Source: Okapia johnstoni (lineage: Eukaryota > Chordata > Mammalia > Artiodactyla > Giraffidae). From it: a DNA stretch of 64,000 nucleotides. Positions 32,952 through 43,885 of the stretch are shown here, piece by piece. The stretch spans positions 90,078,397-90,142,396 of the forward strand of contig CM044305.1 in NCBI GenBank assembly GCA_024291935.2, written 5' to 3'. The translations under genes and the position numbers were made by a program. The notes below the pieces were generated by a model. That model saw only the letters and a program-made list of their open reading frames with translations, made no database searches and was not told the origin of the DNA. How positions within the stretch are numbered: position 1 is the first letter of the stretch; each line of letters begins with the position of its first letter.

Positions 32952-33185
32952 TCTGGCCTTTTAATTGTTCCTGGATTAAATATACTGAGGTGATTTTTCA
33001 TTCCGGCACAGGTTTTCACAAGCTCAATAATTCACTTAGGGAATTCTGACATCACATATTTGGCCCTGCTTGTCTACAAAGTCAAAAGAAGTAACTCATT
33101 AGCAAGTAAGAGGTATTAATTAGATTTTGATAAATTTACACTCATGAAAGATACTAGTTCCATCTAGATTGTTGGAAAGAGAACC
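32952..33185. repeat. Ancient direct duplication, copy A
   Basis: Clearly homologous to 34596-34840 in the same orientation. One 50-base block (32952-33001 against 34596-34645) matches at 41 of 50 positions by hand. Further shared words include CAATAATTCACT, ATTCTGACATCAC and GAGGTATTAATTAGA. No known repeat family was recognised. It may be a local duplication of a regulatory element or two copies of an unlisted ancient repeat. Confidence 0.85.
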
Positions 33186-33529
33186 AGGCTCAGAGTTACT
33201 TGGCAAATGAAGAGTCAGTGTAGGCAGTGTGACAAAGTCTTGAAACTGATCTTTAGCAGGACCACCGGGGCCTATATTATATCCATTCCAATGTATGCTG
33301 GTCCTCTTAAAGGTGTCACCTGGAGAGGCTGTATACAAATTCCAAGGATATTGCCAGCATTCACAATGTTTCTAGAGCTCTTCTCTGGAACTATCTCCAC
33401 AGACAATTATGAAATATGTGAGAAATACCATTCATGATTGTGAAGCCACACCTCACTTTGTGCCCCAACCATAGAACCAAGTTTGATCATCCAATTAATA
33501 CATCATAATTACCTTCTAATGACATTTTA
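33186..33529. other. Unique sequence, no feature recognised
   Basis: This does not match the sequence downstream of copy B, so the duplication ends near 33185. Confidence 0.45.
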
Positions 33530-34036
33530 CTGATCCATCTAGTCAAAGCTATGCTTTTTCCAGTAGTTACATATGGATGTGAGAGTTGGATCATAAAGAA
33601 GGCTGAGTGCCAAAAAATCGATATGTTCAAACTGTGGTGCTGGAGAAGACTCTTGAGAGTCCCTTGGACTGCAAGGAGATCAGACCAGTCAGTCCTAAAG
33701 GAAACCAATCCTGAATATTCATTGGAAGGACTGATGCTGAAGCTGAAGCTCCAATACTTTGGCCACCTGATGCAAAGAGCCGACTCACTGGGAAAGACCC
33801 TGATGCTGGGAAAGATCGAAGGCAGGAGAAGGGGACAACAGAGGGGACAGGGGACAAAAGATAACTATTTCCTTACCTTGTCCATCTATCCAACCAATAG
33901 ATGGTTGGATGGCATCACTGACTCAATGGATATGAGTTTGAGTAAACTCCAGGAAATAGCAAAGGACTGGGAAGCCTGGCAGTCCATGGGGTCACAAAGA
34001 GTCAGGCAAGACTTAGCAACTGAACATAATATAACC
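33530..34036 (+). mobile_element. BovB LINE 3' part with internal foreign segment
   Basis: Sense BovB from the region encoding the YGCESW/RRLLRVPWTARRS segment to the 3' tail (TGGTGCTGGAGAAGACTCTT, CCAATACTTTGGCCACCTGA, ATGGTTGGATGGCATCACTG, GGGTCACAAAGAGTCAGGCA). About 33845-33900 is extra sequence absent from the other BovB copies here. An open frame of 162 codons (33551-34039) reads through, but it lacks the endonuclease and catalytic RT motifs. 5'-truncated and inactive. Confidence 0.92.
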
Positions 34037-34595
34037 TAATGCACACTAAAATGACAAAGATGTCTCCTTCAGAAAGCAGAGTCAAGACAACATGCTACAA
34101 TGTAGTAGCCAATGCAGCTACATGGAAAGCTTGATTATGTTGAAGAAATCTGCACACTTTTTCATCTATTAATTCTGCTATGTTTGTTAAAAAATAAATC
34201 TGTTCTGTCCTTTTATTCATGGTAGTGCTATGGCTTCATTCTCCTTTTGATTAGAAATAAATCCTAATACCAGTAGTCCTAGATAATTCTTTGAGAGTAT
34301 TCTTAGTAGGTAAGGATGAAAGACCCAGGTACCAAGCTGAAATTCGCCCCCCACCTTTTAGCTCCTCCCAACATGTGATGTTTCACTGACTTCTCTAATG
34401 GAAATAGTTCTGCTGATGCATAAGGAAATAGATTCATACGTCAGTGCCTTCAAAGGTCCATTAAACATAACATTATTTAAAAGCACATTAACTATCCTAA
34501 CCGGTGTCAAACAACACCAGGGAAGCACAGGAGTTTGAAGACTAATACAGAGTTTCAGGATACCGAAGAATGTAAATCACAACTCTAATTAAAAC
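34037..34595. other. Unique AT-rich sequence, no feature recognised
   Basis: CTATGTTTGTTAAA (about 34174-34187) also occurs near 36927-36940 with weak flanking similarity, too short to call a repeat. Confidence 0.4.
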
Positions 34596-34840
34596 TTTGG
34601 CCCTCTGATTGCTCCTGGATTAAGTTCACTGGGGTGATTTTTCATCCTTGCCTGGGTTGACACAAACCCAATAATTCACTCTGGCATTCTGACATCACTT
34701 GCTTGGCTCTACTTCTCTCTGGAGTCAAGAGAGGTATCTATCTCATTAGGGAGGGAGAGGTATTAATTAGACTTTTGTAAATAGCGACCATGAAGGATGC
34801 TAGCTCCTGATTTCACCCAGACTGTTGAGAAGAGCACTAT
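34596..34840. repeat. Ancient direct duplication, copy B
   Basis: Partner of 32952-33185. The offset between copies is 1,644 bp, of which about 500 bp is a later BovB insertion, so the original spacing was about 1.1 kb. Both copies keep a TATTAATTAGA homeodomain-type word (34761-34771 here). Differences are spread through the alignment with small indels, as expected for an old duplication. Confidence 0.85.
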
Positions 34841-35282
34841 GTGGACAATTGCAGAATCCGGGTCCTTGTTCTAAGCCATCACACCAGCCCCTCAATTGGT
34901 TTGATACACCTCGGTTCACACAAATGAAAAATGGGGTAAAACAAGGCAGTCTCACTACGTGACTTCACAGAATAATGATGGTGATAAATAGGAAATGTCA
35001 GGTGATAAAAATTATTTTATAATTATTACATGGGTGATGATTCTGTTTTTATACTCGGTATAGCAGTCAAGGCCTTACTGTACAAGTTCACAGCTCACAT
35101 CTACTTTATTTCAACAACAATCCACTTACCACCTGCTACAGGCAAAGCTCGAGTGTTACAAAAATATTATGTGCTCTTGACTCTCAAAGAGATTACTGAG
35201 TTGTAATGTTAAATTCTAGGACACTCAAATGAGCCCTCTTCCTTGCCCCTTGCAGCTCGGTCATGGTACGTTTAGGAGCACA
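34841..35282. other. Unique sequence, no feature recognised
   Basis: AT-rich; no repeat recognised before the BovB TSD at 35283. Confidence 0.45.
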
Positions 35283-36611
35283 AAAGGAATAATAGAAAGG
35301 CAATGCCAAAGAATGCTCAAACTACCGCACAATGCACGCATCTCACACGCTAGTAAAGTAATGCTCAAGATTCTCCAAGCCAGGCTTCAGCAATACATGA
35401 ACCGTGAACTTCCAGATGTTCAAGCTGGTTTTAGAAAAGGCAGAGGAACCAGAGATCAAATTGCCAACATCCGCTGGATCATCGAAAAAGCAAGAGAGTT
35501 CCAGAAAAATATCTATTTCTGCTTTATTGACTATGCCAAAGCTTTTGACTGTGTGGATCACAATAAACTGTGGAAAATTCTGAAAGAGATGGGAATACCA
35601 GACCACCTGACCTGCCTCTTGAGAAACCTGTATGCAAGTCGAGAAGCAACAGTTAGAACTGGACATGGAACAACAGACTGGTTTCCAAACCGGGAAAGGA
35701 GGACGTCAAGGCTGTATATTGTCACCCTGCTTATTTAACTTCTATGCAGAGTACATCATGAGAAACACTGGGCTGGAGGAAGCACAAGCTGGAATCAAGA
35801 TTGCCGGGAGAAATATCAATAACCTCAGATATGCAGATGACACCACCCTTATGGCTGAAAGTGAAGAAGAACTAAAGCGCCTCTTGATGAAAGTGAAAGA
35901 GGAGAGTGAAAAAGTTGGCTTAAAGCTCAACATTTAGAAAACAAAGATCATGGCATCCGGTCCCATCACTTCATGGCAAATAGATGGGGAAACAGTGGCA
36001 AACTTTATTTTTCCAGGCTCCAAAATCACTGCAGATGGTGACTGCAGCCATGAAAGTAAAAGATGCTTACTCCTTGGAAAGAAAGTTATGACCAACCTAG
36101 ACAGCATATTAAAAAGCAGAGACATTACTCTATCAACAAAGGATCGTCTAGTCAAGGCTGTGGTTTTTCCAGTAGTCATGTATGGATGTGAGAGTTGGAC
36201 TATAATGAAAGCTGAGCGCCAAAGAATTGATGCTTTTGGACTGTGGTATTGGAGAAGACTCTTCAGAGCCCCCTGGACTGCAAGGAGATCCAACCAGTCC
36301 ATCCTAAAGGAGATCAGTCCTGGGTGTTCATTGGAAGGACTGATGTTGAAGCTGAAACTCCAATACTTTGGCCACCTGATGCGAAGAGCTGACTCATTGG
36401 AAAAGACCCTGATGCTGGGGAAGATTGAGGGCAGGAGGAGAAGGGGACGACAGAGGATGAGATGGTTGGATGGCATCACTGACTCAATGGACATGGGTCT
36501 GGGTGGACTCCGGGAGTTGGTGATGGACAGGGAGGCCTGGCGTGCTGCTGTTCATGGGGTCGCAAAGAGTCGGACACGCCTGAGTGACTGAACTGAACTG
36601 AAAGGAATAAT
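35283..36611 (+). mobile_element. BovB LINE, 5'-truncated, 11-bp TSD
   Basis: The insert, 35294-36600 (about 1.3 kb), ends with the (ACTGA)n-type tail. AAAGGAATAAT is exact at 35283-35293 and 36601-36611. It carries the reverse-transcriptase core to the 3' end; the endonuclease half is absent. BovB is an RTE-clade LINE known for horizontal spread between squamates and ruminants, and it supplies the tail shared by Bov-tA SINEs. Confidence 0.96.
35294..36591 (+). pseudogene. BovB ORF2 reverse-transcriptase relic
   Basis: Three broken frames follow each other. The first (to about 35690) encodes the FRKGRGTRDQ region and motif A FIDYAKAFD, with its Asp codon at 35529-35531. The second begins after a frameshift near 35690 and encodes the GGRQGCILSP motif and the YADD box (35830-35841). 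A TAG at 35935-35937 stops that frame, apparently CAG to TAG. The third, 35950-36591, is in the same frame as the second and encodes the C-terminal part ([20 protein letters not shown]). The catalytic residues are present but divided between frames, so no functional enzyme is encoded. Confidence 0.93.
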
Positions 36612-37816
36612 TAGTTCACAGTAGTCTGGCTTTGTGATCCTTTATACACCAATAGAAGTCCTCTACTGCACCCCCTGTATTCACGCTTTTCCCCTCTCTA
36701 CCAGTCGTGGGTTTCTTTGCCTTGCCGCCTGGATGCTCTCTATCCACGGGTCAGCTCTCCTTGTGGGTCTTCTGAAATAGAAGTCAAGGACAGGTCCCTC
36801 GGGGATCTCAGCAGTACGGGAGGGGAGGAGGGGTTTGGATGAACACTCCAAGGTACTACTTTCTCCTGGGAGAAGTAGGATGATGAAAAGGAGAGCCAGG
36901 GAGCAGGGCTCATTTGGATGGCTAATTCTCCTATGTTTGTTAAAGCAAGCCTCATTACCTCATAGTGTTGCTTGGCTTAATGAAGGCCCTTACTGAATAA
37001 ACAATCGTACCTAGAGGCAATATGAGCATTCTGAGCCCGTGAAGGGCACTCTTCTGTTGGGGGAGGGGGAGAATTAATGGTGAGTGATGGCTGAGTGATC
37101 AATACTTCTCTGAATGAATTTCATCGTAAGTGACACACCTTTGGGATAAGGAAGGGCCGACTGGAAATCGATCAAGGTTATCAACTAAACAACAGTATTG
37201 AGAGTATTCAGGTGCAACATTTGGAATGTAAACTGGTGATCATACAAGAAACCACAACGAAGTTGCTTGTAACCTGGCCAGACAGAAGACACTGATAAGT
37301 CGACATTTCTGAGAATCTTCATACAAATCTTCAATTGAGTAACTAGACCCATCAGTGGAAAGCTTTGTTTCGATTTCAGAAAGCCTTCTGAAATACAAAT
37401 TTCAGTTGCTTTGGATGACTTTAGCAGAGTATAAAAGCCAGGATAGAGCAGTTGGGGGCGGGGACCCCTTCTCTTAGACTTCACAAGAGCCAAAAGCAAG
37501 AGAGTTATAGAAACCCATGAAAATGGCAAGATCTCCAAAACAAAATGTAATTGGAAATGTAAGATCACAATTATATGAAACTATTGATTAGAAACATAAC
37601 AAACCAATGGGAAAATTACAAAGTACAGTACTCAAAATAATGTGGTTCAAAGAGGCAGTGATGGAAATGTGAAGCTGAAAGGCCATTGACCCTCTTAGCT
37701 GGAAGAATAAATCTCAACTAGGCAAAGAATCCATCTTTTTCTTAGATTTAAGCTGCACTAATACAGGTGCTTGGAAAAGAGGGAGAAAGCAGAAAACTGC
37801 CTTAACAGTGTGGGCT
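36612..37816. other. Unique sequence, no feature recognised
   Basis: About 1.2 kb without recognised repeats. Slightly GC-richer around 36660-36910, but CpG-poor. A 127-codon minus-strand frame (37185-37568) shows no domain. Confidence 0.45.
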
Positions 37817-38767
37817 TAAAGAACAGTTCAGTTCAGTCACTCAGTCATGTCCCACTCTTTGCGACCCCATGGACTGCAGCATGCCAGGCCTCCCTGTCCA
37901 TCACCAACAACCAGAGCTTACTGAAACTCATGTCCATTGAGTCGGTGATGCCATCCAGCCATCTCATCCTCTGTCGTCCCCTTCTCCTCCCGCCTTCAGT
38001 CTTTCCCAGCATCAGGGTCTTTTCCAATGAGTCATTTCTTCGCATCAGGTGGCCAAAGTGTTGGAGTTTCCGCTTCAGCATCAGTCCTTCCAATGAATAT
38101 TCAGGACTGATTTCCTTCAGGATGGACTAGTTGGACCTCCTTGCAGTTCAAGGGACTCTCAAGAGTCTTCTCCAACACCACAGTTCAAAAGCATCAATTC
38201 TTCAGCACTCAGCTTTCTTTATAATCCAACTCTCACATCCATACATGACTACTGGAAAAACCATAGCTTTGACTAGATGGATCTTTGTTGACAAAGTAAT
38301 GTCTCTGCTTTTTAATATGCTTTCTAGGTTGATCATAGCTTTCCTTCCAAGGAGCAAGCGTCTTTTTATTTCATGGCTGCAGTCACCATCTGCAGTGATT
38401 TTGGAGCCCAAGAAAATAAAGTCTGTCACTGTTTCCATTGTTTCCTCATTTATTTGCCATGAAGTGATGGGACCAGATGCCATGATCTTCGTTTTCTGAA
38501 TGTTGAGTTTTAAGCCAGCTTTTTCACTCTCCTCTTTCACTTTCATCAAGAGGCTCTTTAGTTCTTCTTTGCTTTCTGCTTCATTGACTACGCCAAAGCC
38601 TTTGACTGTGTGGATCACAACAATCTGGAAAATTCTTAAAAAGATGGGAATACTAGACCACCTGACCTGTCTCCTGAGAAATCTGTATGCAGGTCACGAA
38701 GCAATAGTTAGAACTGGACATGGAACAACAGACTGGTTCCCAATCAGGAATGGAGTAAAGAAAAGTT
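37817..38767 (-). mobile_element. BovB LINE with 5' inversion
   Basis: 37826-38580 is antisense BovB from the 3' tail (TTCAGTTCAGTCACTCAGTC) back to the segment just after YADD. At 38580 the orientation flips: 38581-38756 is sense BovB encoding FIDYAKAFD through TGHGTTDWF. The segment between the two parts, including the YADD box, is missing. TAAAGAACAGTT (37817-37828) and TAAAGAAAAGTT (38756-38767) are a probable TSD with one mismatch. This is the classic product of twin priming. Confidence 0.92.
38202..38618 (-). pseudogene. BovB ORF2 fragment, antisense part
   Basis: An open frame on the minus strand encodes the segment after the YADD box (LLMKVKEESEKAGLKLNIQK, then GPITSWQ and YGCESW). 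Its first ~13 codons are read through the inverted segment and are not native. It is part of the inverted BovB copy and lacks both catalytic motifs in this orientation. Confidence 0.88.
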
Positions 38768-39590
38768 AATCCATGCAAAATATGTCTTTAAACTGCATGA
38801 GAAATGATTCATGGGTTGAATGCCCCAATGTGTAAAATGTGCCTTCCTAACCTTCCAGAGCCGATCCTCAGCCGCTTCATTTATCTCCTGAGCCTCTGTC
38901 CTAAGCCAGTATCAATCTTCTCTCATCCTTAGTGATGAGATCTACCAAGAAGCTGTAGGTGAGTATTTAAATTCCTGCTGGAATTCCATTATTCAAAAAT
39001 GCCCTTGGAAAGCCCAGCTTTGTGTGGCATTTTGGTGGGAGATACCACAGTGAGGAGATGGGTAATTAGCCAGAAATCAGTACAAATAACTGCCTGTCCC
39101 CACAGCATATCCAATAGAAATGCCGGTGCTATTAGAGGTATCAGAATCTACACCTTTTTTTAAAGTCAAATTGCTGACTTAACCATTCAGGGCTAAGCTA
39201 CAGCTAATCAATACGAAATGTGGCCTCAAATGGCCTGTAGACACCAAATTGCTTGCTGCTGGTTATATGAAACAGGTCATTACAAAGGACAAATGATAAA
39301 TTTTCCTCTTAATGTCATTTGGGATAATTAGGAAACTTAATATTATATTTTAGAAAGTATAAACACCTCATGTACCTCTATAGAAAAGAATTGATAAACT
39401 GTCAGTACAGCACAAGATTCCAGTTTTTGAACTTGATTCTAAAAGTATGGTGGTTACTAGTGTAAGTTATTGAATTCAGTTATATTGAACAGAGTGTTCC
39501 AGTGTCTAAACTCCCCTCTGGTTAAGAGCTGGGGCCCAGAGAAACTTATTTAACTTTTTCAGATCAGGAAGCTACTTTTATTTAAAGCAG
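38768..39590. other. Unique sequence, no feature recognised
   Basis: No repeat or exon recognised. Confidence 0.45.
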
Positions 39591-39820
39591 CAGTTGACAA
39601 AATGTTTTCCATAAATATTTTTGGATTTGCAGACTTTGGTGCTGCAACAAAAAAGTAGACACAGGCAACGCATAAACAAATGTGTGAATTTCATGTCATT
39701 GTGAGGTGTCAAAAAATAGTTTTCTTAATTATGAAAAAGCCATTTGAAATAAAAACCAAACTAAGCTCACAGGCCATGCAAAACAACAACAGACTCGAAT
39801 GGCTCGGAGGCTGACCTCTG
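39591..39820 (+). mobile_element. hAT-type DNA transposon relic (MER1 group)
   Basis: CAGTTGACAAAATGTTTTCC, ATAAATATTTTTGGATTTGC, GCAACGCATAAACAAATGTG, AATAAAAACCAAACTAAGCT, CACAGGCCATGCAAAAC and terminal GGCTGACCTCTG match a known mammalian non-autonomous hAT consensus order (CAG at the start, CTG at the end). I cannot name the subfamily with certainty. Confidence 0.65.
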
Positions 39821-40636
39821 ATGTAAACCCACATCAGCGACTTCCCTAAGACTTGGAAAGTCTTCCATTTCCAAAGGTATTAACTTTTAAGTAGAAACCT
39901 CTGAGAGATGCAGGTGCTTTATGTTCAAATAGCAGAAGTTTACCCCAGTGAATATATGAGTTTGGGAAAAAGAGACATAATTTTTGTAAGTTCTAATCCC
40001 TCACTTCTTGCCTTCTCCCATTCTTAGCCTCTTGTCTTCACCCTCTTTCTTTTCTCCACTTTTCCAGTAACCACAGTTCCTTTTCAGTGTGCTCTTAGAA
40101 TCCAAGAGAGGTATTTATAAATCCATTATCAGTATTTGTTCCTAACCTAGAATCTTCCACTGACGTGTCTCCCAGAATTGCCCACCTGTATCTTAAGCCC
40201 ATTCCAATTCTGTGGCACTTTTATACACAGAACATTTTGATGTTTTTATTCACAAATCTTTTTAGAAATGACGAGAACATAAAGTGAAACCTTTCTCAGT
40301 CCTCTGTATTCCCCTCCACCCCCCAAAAAAATCATTCAAACTCCTATTCAGAAAAGAGATGTCATTTGCAACACACTATCATTTAAAACACCACCGGTAA
40401 AGCCATTGACCAAACTGGCAGTTACAGTCAAATGCTATGGTGAAAAGCACTGTGCACATTGTAAAGTGATATTAATCCATGGAAGTGTTAGAGATAGCTG
40501 GTGGTATTACTATCCCAAGTGTCAAGGATGCAAACTTGTCGACACGAATTTTTGTGAAAGAGCCAGCATTATTACTGGGTTACTGGAATTGTTCCCAAGG
40601 GACAGATGAAAGCCTGCACTCATCTAATAAAGTGAA
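39821..40636. other. Unique sequence, no feature recognised
   Basis: No repeat or exon recognised; a CCACCCCCC(A)n patch lies near 40316-40330. Confidence 0.45.
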
Positions 40637-40760
40637 ACACCTGGGTTATAGACCCAATTCTAGCTCTGTTTCTGCTGAATACTGACAAAGGTTCACTAAC
40701 TTCTGTGAGCTTTCCTCCTCATTCTGTAAAATGAAAGGGTTTGGAAAGATCCTGAAATAC
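40637..40760 (+). mobile_element. MIR SINE, diverged
   Basis: CACCTGGGTTATAGACCCAA, TTCTAGCTCTGTTTCTGCTG, CTTCTGTGAGCTTTCCTCCT and TCTGTAAAATGAAAGGGTTT follow MIR order from box B to the core. Confidence 0.75.
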
Positions 40761-41914
40761 TCTTCCTGGTTATGATTTATAACCATTTGAGTCGGAAATG
40801 GTGATAAAGGACAAAAGTGAGGCTTGCTACCTCTTAATGTCAGAAAAATGATCGAACCAATGAATACCTCCGGCTGCTCCTGTCTGGCTGTCACTGGGCA
40901 TAATGGGAACAGAGGCGGCACTTTTCTTACCGTCAGTTGCCATGATTGTCTGGTTGCTGCCACTCTTTAAGAAACAAAATTGAGATCTGACTTATAATTT
41001 ATGACTATTTATTACACATCTGTAAGGTTAAGTGCAGTGCAGTCCCAGACAAGAAAAACTCAATAAGCCCTCAGGTTGTTTTATGGAAATACATATCTCG
41101 ATGGGCTGTAGTACTGGAATGCCTTTGGCCTAGAATAAAACCCTTCAGGATAAAAACCACTTCCAACAAATCACTCAAACAGCAACAGTCTCTGAAGGTT
41201 TTTCTCTTTAACTTTTCTTCATCTTGAACTCTAGGCAGTGGCTCCTCAGTTATGTTAAAAGTAAACCTCTTTCCCTTCACAAGGCAAATCTTATGAAGTT
41301 ATGTATTTTGAACGGTTCCACACTCCCTGGGCTCTCAGTCTGACAAGGTACAGCAGGAGCATTCTGCGTGTGGGGGGTAAGGGCCACTGTGGCTGGCAGG
41401 CATCAGTTGCTGATTTGTGCGTGGCTCAAAAGCACTGGCTCAAACCGATGGCAGGATAAACACTAGAAGCATCTGTTTCCAGGTTTGTTCCTTGGGCTGG
41501 AGGGAGCAGGGGAAGCTGGCTGTTTATAGAACAATTTATGGTTACAATTTCAATGGTTGATTACTCGATTTCTTAATCCATCTCCTAATCATAGATCAAA
41601 CACGGGTTTCGATAATGAAGTCATTTTAGGCATGATTACAAACAGTCTCCTACTGAGGGCTTTTGCCTTGGAACAAGGAACTCTCATCCCACGCTCAGGG
41701 TAACACAGATCAGGACAGTCCTGCAGCTCTTCTGCCCAGGCAGGACAGGCCTTTGGACTAGAACTGTGTCTTCTTTCCCACGAACATTTGTCTCAGTGTG
41801 GTCACGCAGTAACGGTGGGAGTACCGGGGTAACTATCACAGCATGGACCTACCTCCTCCGATTCTTCAGCTATTACTATCTTTGGACAAAACACCTATTT
41901 CACCAACTCCCTTG
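40761..41914. other. Unique sequence, no feature recognised
   Basis: About 1.15 kb without recognised repeats or exons. 41460-41600 is rich in TTTAT/GATTA words. Confidence 0.45.
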
Positions 41915-42420
41915 CTAGATCGCCTCAGATGGCTCCTTATTGTCTACCAATCCAGGTGTGCATCGCAGCCTGGCTTCCAAGACCCTCCCCGAAGAAACCC
42001 ATCCTCACACATCTAAATGCCACACCACTGCCCTCCCCAGGTCCTCCAGGCTTGTCTTTGCTTCTGGGCCTTCCCAAGGCTGCTTACTCTGCCTGGACTG
42101 CCCTTCTCCATTTCTTCCTCCTGGCAAACTCCTGCTTCTCTTTAAAAACCTACAGTGGCTGCCTTTTCCTTGGTGTATTCTCCTCCACAACCCTGGGCAA
42201 CATCCATGCCTTCCTCTTGGCTCCATTTTGTTCAGATCTGATTATATCACATTGAATCATATGATTTCTCTACACTTAATATCCATCTTTTGTGGATTGT
42301 GAACTTTTTTGAGGGTAAGTTCAGTTCAGTTCAGTCGCTCAGTCATGTCCAACTCTTTGCAACCCCATGAGGGTAAGTAGACTGTGTTTAATCTCAGCAT
42401 ATTTCCCCCACCTCCTTTAC
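41915..42420 (+). mobile_element. L2 LINE 3' end, interrupted
   Basis: AGATGGCTCCTTATTGTCTA, CCAGGCTTGTCTTTGCTTCT, CTGCCTGGACTGCCCTTCTC, CTCCTGGCAAACTCCTGCTT and TGTGAACTTTTTTGAGGG, continuing after the insertion as GAGGGTAAGTAGACTGTGTT, follow the L2 ORF2-end and 3' UTR order. A 48-bp BovB-derived insertion lies at 42320-42367. Confidence 0.8.
42310..42377 (-). mobile_element. 48-bp BovB/Bov-tA tail insertion with 10-bp TSD
   Basis: The insert, 42320-42367, is only the reverse-complement 3' tail: (TTCAG)n, GTCGCTCAGTCATGTCCAAC, then TCTTTGCAACCCCA. TGAGGGTAAG is exact at 42310-42319 and 42368-42377. This is an extreme 5' truncation, and the host is an L2 3' UTR. The tail is shared by BovB and Bov-tA, so the donor cannot be told apart. 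Confidence 0.95.
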
Positions 42421-43056
42421 ATACAGGCTGATTGGTCCTCAGCATACTCGGGACACTGTCTTTCTTCCCATACAGGTGAATGTCTTACATGACAAACATG
42501 GCAGACACCATGGCACCCCCTAGGGACTGACCCCAGGAATAGGTTAGAAGTCACAGTCACTTGCAGGAACTCAGACATTTGCAGGCCGACCTGGCTTCAG
42601 GGCAATGGTAGAAATGGGAGCCATTCCCTGCCAAGACTACCCAGCCCTCGGCTTAGAGGTTCCTGCAAGCCCATGCCGCCGAAGTGACCTTCACAGTCCT
42701 GAAAGCAAAGGAGGATGGCATTCACCACTGGTGTCAACAGGCTCTAGGAATAAAGGGTTTCAGGAAAGACCCAGGTTGCTTAACTGGCATTCAGGGAAGG
42801 ATCTTGGAGGACAGAGCTTGAAAAGAGCAGCAGTGTGTAAGCAGGAAGGCCATGCTTAAATAAAGGAAGGGAAATAAAGGAGGTGAAGGCTGAACCCAAT
42901 TAAAATTGTTGGGGGGAATCTACATTACATGTATTTTTTTTTAACCACCAGCTGATTGTAAACTATATGAACACTCTTAAAATCAGTAAGATTTTGCTTA
43001 ACTCCAACGATAGCTTTTGAGTTTAAACAACACTTCCAGTCTCTCTAAAAAAGCAA
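42421..43056. other. Unique sequence, no feature recognised
   Basis: No repeat recognised; an 84-codon plus-strand frame at 42605-42859 shows no domain. Purine-rich patch at 42860-42890. Confidence 0.45.
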
Positions 43057-43074
43057 TTTTAAAAGAAAACGAGG

Positions 43075-43187
43075 GGCTGCCCTGGTGGTCCAGTGGTTAA
43101 GACTCCGCCTTCCAATGCAGCAGGCATGGGGTTCAATTCCTGGTGAAGGAACTAAGGTCCCAGATGCTGCAGAGTGTGGCCAAAAAG
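43075..43187 (+). mobile_element. CHR-type SINE
   Basis: GGGCTGCCCTGGTGGTCCAG, TGGTTAAGACTCCGCCTTCC, GGGGTTCAATTCCTGG and AACTAAGGTCCCAGATGC define the element. Its A tail (CCAAAAA) is abruptly followed by L1 sequence. Confidence 0.9.
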
Positions 43188-43885
43188 AACTGCCATATGA
43201 CCCAGCAATCCCACTGCTGGGCATACACACCGAGGAAACCAGAATTGAAGGAGACACGTGTACCCCAGTGTTCATTGCAGCACTGTTTACAGTTGCCAGG
43301 ACATGAAAGCAGCCTAGATGCCCATCAGCAGACAAATGGATAAGGAAGCTGTGGTACATATACACGATGGAATATTACTCAGCCATTAAGAAGAATACAT
43401 TCGAATCTGTTCTAATGAGGTGGATGAAACTGGAGGCTCTTATACAGAGTGAAGTAAGCCAGAAAGAAAAACACCAATACAGTATACTAACACACATATA
43501 TGGTATTTAGTCAATCGGTAAAGATAACCCTGTATGTGAGACATCAAAAGAGACACAGATAAACAGAACAGTATTATGGACTCTATGGGAGAGGGCGAGG
43601 GTGGGATGATATGGGAGAATGGCATGGAAGCATGTAAATTATCATATGTGAAACGCATCGCCAGTCCAGGTTCAATGCATGATGCAGGGTGCTCGGGGCT
43701 GGTGCACTGGGATGACCTGGAGGGATGGGATGGAGAGGGAGGTGGAAGGGGGGTTCTGGAAGGGGAAAACATGTACGCCCATGGTGGATTCATGTCAATG
43801 TATGGCAAAACAAACACAATATTGTGAAGTTAAAAAATAGAAAATAAACTAATATAAATAAAAAAATAAAAATAAAAGATCTTTT
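43188..43885 (+). mobile_element. L1 LINE 3' end, inserted at a CHR tail
   Basis: AACTGCCATATGACCCAGCA, GCATACACACCGAGGAAACC, ATGGAATATTACTCAGCCAT, AGTGAAGTAAGCCAGAAAGA, GGGATGGAGAGGGAGGTGG, CATGTCAATGTATGGCAAAA and ACACAATATTGTGAAG, then an A-rich tail, define a ruminant L1 3' end of about 700 bp. The TTTTAAAA words at about 43057 and 43885 may be the TSD of the SINE, placing the L1 inside the SINE's A tail. Confidence 0.92.

Noticed and set aside
33551..34039. 162-codon open frame as a possible gene
   Set aside because: It is the C-terminal part of BovB ORF2 with an internal foreign segment.
34168..36945. CTATGTTTGTTAAA shared by ~34174 and ~36927 as a third duplicated element
   Set aside because: Only about 20 bases match well; flanking similarity is weak and does not keep the spacing of the 32.95/34.60 kb duplication.
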